Assembly (NCBI GenBank): GCA_014904985.1
Contig: MU129061.1
Location: 62,001 to 126,000 of the forward strand
DNA from: Hydnum rufescens UP504
Taxonomy: Eukaryota > Basidiomycota > Agaricomycetes > Cantharellales > Hydnaceae
Length of the DNA stretch: 64,000 bases
Direction: 5' to 3'
The translations under genes and the position numbers were made by a program. The notes below the pieces were generated by a model. That model was not told the DNA's origin. It did no database searches and saw nothing but the letters and a program-made list of their open reading frames with translations. Positions 60,569-64,000 of the stretch are shown here, one piece after another (position 1 is the first letter of the stretch; each line of letters starts with the position of its first letter).

Positions 60569-60581
60569 TGGGCCCATAACC
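60569..60581 (-). other. primer-binding site matching the anticodon arm of initiator tRNA-Met
   Basis: Directly inside the 5' LTR the plus strand reads tgggcccataacc, identical to the anticodon stem-loop half of eukaryotic initiator tRNA-Met. The element strand is therefore complementary to a cleaved half tRNA, as in Drosophila copia. The truncated copy has the same site at 62123-62135. Confidence 0.7.
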
Positions 60582-60812
60582 TGTTCAAGTGGAGGAATGG
60601 GAAAGCCTACACAGACACCCAGAGTGGAACTGAGGTAGATGGCTTAAGCTTGATGTAGCAAGAGTATATGAGCATCTAACTAACTGAGGTAGATTGGCTT
60701 AAGCTTGATGTAGCAAGAGTTAAGCCATATCTGCCTCCATCACAACAACCATAAACAGGAAGCAAAAACAACAATAGCACAAAACAACTAATACAAGGGC
60801 ACAACTTCAACA
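60582..60812 (-). repeat. 5' LTR of the copia element
   Basis: 231 bases. Compared with the 3' LTR it has seven single-base deletions and one substitution, all within about 115 bases. The remaining ~100 bases are identical. Confidence 0.9.
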
Positions 60813-61944
60813 GGTACAAGGCTGCCATTGGAAAGGCACACCAGGAATGGTCAACTCGACTCAAGGCTAAGAAGGCCAAATCCAATGTTGCCAATGCACA
60901 AGACTCAGCGACTGAGACTGCTGCCAGTGCAAGTCCTCACTCCTCTTCTCCTTCCTCCCCTTCAGCCTCTGACTCCTGGAATGCAGACACAGGGGCCACT
61001 TCTCATATGACACCACACTGTCACTGGTTTGTGTCATATGCCCCTTGCAATGTTCCCATTTGCCTGGCCAATGGTGAAGTCATTAGAGCTGCTGGGGTGG
61101 GAACAGTGGAGTTTAGACCTGTGAAGGATGGTTGTTGACTTCAATCAGTCATCTTTAGTCATGTCCTACATGCTCCCTCCCTTGCTGACAATTTATTATC
61201 TGTTCTCTCCCTCACTTGCCATCATGGTTTCATTGTGACCATACATGAGAAGGAAATGGATTTTAAAATGTGGTTCCACCCTGCACTTCACAGCAACCAT
61301 TAAGGGAAATGTTGCATACCTTGATGGAAGGACTGCCACCCAAGAAAGTGCCCAGTCTGTGCAGGTGGCCAAGGATTTGGAACTGTGGCATTGTCATCTA
61401 GGCCACATTGGTCATGATTGACTGACTCAACTTGTTGGAAAGGACCTTGTCACTGGCCTTAAAATTGACAACTTTGCTCCTTTTCCCACCCTCTGTAAGG
61501 CATGCATTCTGGGAAAGCAGCACAGATACCCCTTTCCCAAAATGGCCACCTCTTGTCACTCTAAAACCTCTGGAACTTGTCCACTCTGATCTCCATGGTC
61601 CTACCCCTGTTCGAACCTCCTCTGGATACTGGTATTGGTCACCTTCATTGATGATGCCACTCATTATTGCTTTGTCTACCTATTGAAGACTAAGGACAAG
61701 ACATTTGCTGCATTCAAACCAATTCAAGGCCCTTGCTGAGAACCAAACTGGAAGGACCATCAAGGCATTCAGAGATGACAAGGGTGGGAGTATATGTCCA
61801 AGCAGTGGGAGGACTTTATGAAAGAACATGGTATTGCCCATGAGCACATGACTAGGCCACCCCTCAGCAGAATGGAGTAGCAGAAATCACAAATTGTATC
61901 CTAGAGAATGGAATCACCTCTATGCTCAGTGCTGCCCACCTCCC
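60813..61944 (+). mobile_element. degenerate copia pol fragment of a different family
   Basis: Reads on the plus strand. It has SWNADTGATSHMTPH (protease, about 60975), GVGTVEFRPV, LWHCHLGHIGHD (integrase zinc region), CKACILGKQHRYPFPK, FIDDATHYCFVYLLKTKDKT (integrase core) and WEDFMKEHGIAHEHMTRP. Stops and frame changes are frequent and neither LTR is present. It is cut on the left by the LTR at 60812 and on the right, within the integrase core, by the LTR at 61945. Confidence 0.85.
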
Positions 61945-62650
61945 TGTTGAAGTTGTGCCCTTGTATTAGTTGTTTTGTGCTATTCTTTGTTTTGCTCCTG
62001 TTTATGGTTGTTGTGATGGAGGTGGATATGGCTTAACTCTTGCTACATCAAGACTTAAGCCAATCCACCTCAGTTCCACTCTGGGTGTCTGTGTAGGCCT
62101 TTCCCATTCCTCCACTTGAACAGGTTATGGGCCCATTGCCCCAGGCCTAGCTCCAATCATCCTGAAACTGTGCACATGTGTTCTACACATTGTACTCACT
62201 GTCCACACCAATTTTCAGCTGATTCCATCCAGTGGTTCTTGAGATATTCATCCTTCTTTGGCTGCTTTTCCTCATTCCATCAATCACTTATATCTCCCTC
62301 AATTCATGGCTGTTCGTTGCTCTTTTTTGCACACAGCCTCGCCCATATGCCCCCTACACTCCATCAAATTTTCAGGCGATTTGGTCCACTGGTTGTCTCG
62401 TCATCACTACTGTGGTCACCTGCTCCTCCTACCTCATTCCTAAAATTGTGAATATCTCATCATCCTCTCATCCGATTTGTCCCATATTTGATGCATGCTA
62501 TCATCACTGGTGCCCTCACTGTCGTACCAAGTTACAGCCCGATCCATGGACATTGTCCCACAAAATCCTCTAGGGTGTCCATCTCACTTAGTTGAGTTCA
62601 CCTCTCAAGTTTTCGCTTTTTTGGACATTCCTGTGCATCGTTCTGCCCAC
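61945..62650 (+). mobile_element. truncated second copy of the copia element (LTR plus leader)
   Basis: LTR 61945-62122 (tgttgaagttg to cttgaaca), primer-binding site 62123-62135, then leader sequence matching the minus-strand leader of the large element until about 62650, where similarity stops before the gag start. The LTR is 178 bases and lacks the ~59-base duplication of the large element. Orientation is opposite to the large element. Confidence 0.85.
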
Positions 62651-62668
62651 CTTGGTCAGTCATCTAAG

Positions 62669-62719
62669 CCTACCTAGTTAGGTACCACTTCCGGGGCAGA
62701 TAATGGTACCTAAGTAGGT
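62669..62719. repeat. short inverted repeat
   Basis: cctacctagttaggtacc and ggtacctaagtaggtccc form an imperfect 18-base stem around an 18-base loop. It may be the end of a small DNA transposon or a cruciform-forming site. Confidence 0.55.
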
Positions 62720-62929
62720 CCCATCACTATTTTGGCCAAAATGGCCATTTTTATGATTTCACCTCCTGGCCCAGCATTGGCTGAAATGGCTGAAAATTGG
62801 CCGAAACTGGGACTTAGAGGATCAAGCCTTAGACTTACATGACCTTGAGCTATGTGGGCTTATCAGGGTTAATCACCATTATTATTATTATATTCCCTCT
62901 GGTGTCCCATTTATAATTATTTATTTATT
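62720..62929. other. A/T-rich spacer leading into the repeat array
   Basis: Contains palindromic bits (ttttggccaaaatggcca) and a TTATTATTA run from 62878. The same kind of ttatttattat run precedes the 27-kb array (27060). No gene. Confidence 0.4.
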
Positions 62930-64000
62930 ATCATTATGATCATACATACCTGGGTGGGGGCAGTATTTGTTCAGCAGTCTCATCTTTTGTTCTTATTAAC
63001 TTATGTACATGTATTTATTTTATTTAAAAATTCAATAAAAAAAGACCACACCCTAGCAGGTGTGGTACTGTCTGTTGCTTCCTCAGAAGTTCAGATGGGG
63101 GGTTGCCCGGTGTTCAGGCATGGGTTCAGGGGACACACTGCTGGGGTGTTGGGTGGTATCTATTGCACGAGAATCTAGGAAAATATAATTAAATATAAGT
63201 TAAAAATTCAAAAAAAAACATACTTAGTAGCACCACACACCCACCCTAAGGGGTGTGTGGTGCTTTCCATTGCTTGATTGGGGTTTGGCCAGCTCATTGG
63301 TGGCCATTGGGGGGGGGGGCGAGGATTGGCAATTCACGGTTGGGCAGGTCATTTGGACAGGTCATGGGTTGTTGTTGGGGTGGGTCGTCATTTCAGGAGC
63401 TTCTAAAATAATCATACACATTAGTAAAAAAATTCAAAGTGATGCAAAAGGAGCAGCTTGTGCTGCTCCTTTTGCATCACTGTAGATATAGAAAATAAAA
63501 TAAAAATACCTTGTAGTACCACACACCTGCTTCAGCGGGTGTGTGGTACTCCTTTTGGCCCATGGTTGCGGGTTCTTGGATTTGGAGGTGGGGTTTTGTG
63601 CATCAAGGGGAGACCTAGAATAATCAATAATACGTTAGTTTGAAAAAAAAAAAAAAAACAGAAGCAGCCCCAAAGAGCAGCTACTGCTGCTCTTTGGGCG
63701 CCATTGTACAAGAAACTCACTAGCTATTACCACACACCTGTGGCAGCGGGTGTGTGGTACCATATTTCATCTGTCATTGCATACATTGTGAGTGTTCGGG
63801 CACTGAGCTCTTGGATCAGGTTGCGGGTTGTGGGTGGCTGCGCACATCCCTTTTTTGTGCAGGGGGTTTTTGCACTGGGGGACAGATCAATCAGTAAATA
63901 ACACATTAATTTAGAATTTAAAAAAAAAACAAAGGAAGCACCAAAAGAGCTGCTCTTGCTGCTCTTTTGGTGCTTTCCTACATCCTGTAATTAAAAACTT
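62930..64000 (-). repeat. second tandem array of hairpin-bearing units, running off the window
   Basis: Four to five units of the family found at 27 kb. Hairpin 1 copies: 63441-63484 (perfect 19-base arms, GTGATGCAAAAGGAGCAGC and its complement), about 63664-63702 and about 63932-63975. Hairpin 2 copies: 63043-63066, 63230-63262, 63517-63551 and 63728-63761 (ACCACACACC / GGTGTGTGGT). Minus-strand acceptor-like blocks (CTAA(C/T)..TTCTAG or TTTTAG) are the reverse of 63402-63425 and 63613-63637. Donor-like blocks are the reverse of 63503-63511 (GGTATTTTT) and 63713-63722 (AGTGAGTTT). Putative exons are about 100-200 bases and introns about 100 bases. No intact protein could be assembled. Confidence 0.7.

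Larger units (their letters stand above)
55306..60812 (-). mobile_element. Ty1/copia LTR retrotransposon, both LTRs present, coding region frameshifted
   Basis: Element read on the minus strand: 5' LTR 60582-60812, primer-binding site 60569-60581, leader, Gag-Pol 59944 to 55552, a polypurine stretch (reverse of ctcccactttac at 55544) and 3' LTR 55306-55543. The LTRs start TG and end CA. The domain order protease, integrase, reverse transcriptase, RNase H defines the copia group. The 5 bases outside the two ends (gatat and ggtac) do not match, so no target duplication survives. The right flank is another copia fragment. Length about 5.5 kb. LTRs are nearly identical apart from single-base gaps. 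Confidence 0.93.

Noticed and set aside
60569..60581. tRNA-like sequence (initiator tRNA-Met anticodon arm)
   Set aside because: Only the anticodon arm is present, no acceptor or T arm, and it sits exactly beside the LTR, so it is a primer-binding site and not a tRNA gene.

Overview
The window is fungal nuclear DNA, most likely from an Agaricomycete (mushroom-lineage basidiomycete). Genes are split by many short introns (about 40-60 bases, GT..AG, with CTAAT/CTAAC-like branch sites), sit on both strands, and include single-copy eukaryotic housekeeping genes plus fungal-only families. I cannot name the species. 

Left half (0-30 kb) is gene-rich. In order: a METTL25/RRNAD1-type methyltransferase (-); a long disordered protein ending in a RING-H2 finger (+); a Rap1-like BRCT-Myb protein (+); a single-pass membrane protein (-); a Qa-SNARE syntaxin (-) 84 bases head to head with the mitochondrial processing peptidase beta subunit (+); the MYG1 exonuclease (-); a second, inverted Rap1-like paralogue (-); a small unknown gene (-); a broken bHLH transcription factor (+); and a small coiled-coil protein of a fungal family (-). 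Then come a hairpin-rich tandem repeat array (27.1-28.2 kb), a 541-base foldback element and a decayed acyl-protein thioesterase. 

The middle (30.4-46.2 kb) is gene-poor. It holds one disordered-protein gene (33.4-34.8 kb), a minisatellite, an alternating CG tract, a diverged ~0.6-0.7 kb tandem duplication and a 148-base MITE. 

The right half has exosome subunit Rrp40 (-), a divergent nucleotidyltransferase-fold gene (+), a metallophosphoesterase (-) and a Ctk2/cyclin-K-like cyclin (+). A cluster of Ty1/copia retrotransposons follows: one element with both LTRs, an older pol fragment and a truncated second copy in opposite orientation. The window ends inside another hairpin array of the same kind as at 27 kb. 

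The most unusual feature is this repeat family (27.1-28.2 and 62.9-64.0 kb). Each unit carries two different hairpins whose stems stay paired although their sequence drifts, and the units look like a minus-strand series of short exons and palindromic introns. A second theme is single-base frameshifts in otherwise conserved genes (MPP-beta, bHLH, copia pol) and LTRs that differ almost only by one-base deletions. Some of the apparent gene decay may therefore be assembly indels.
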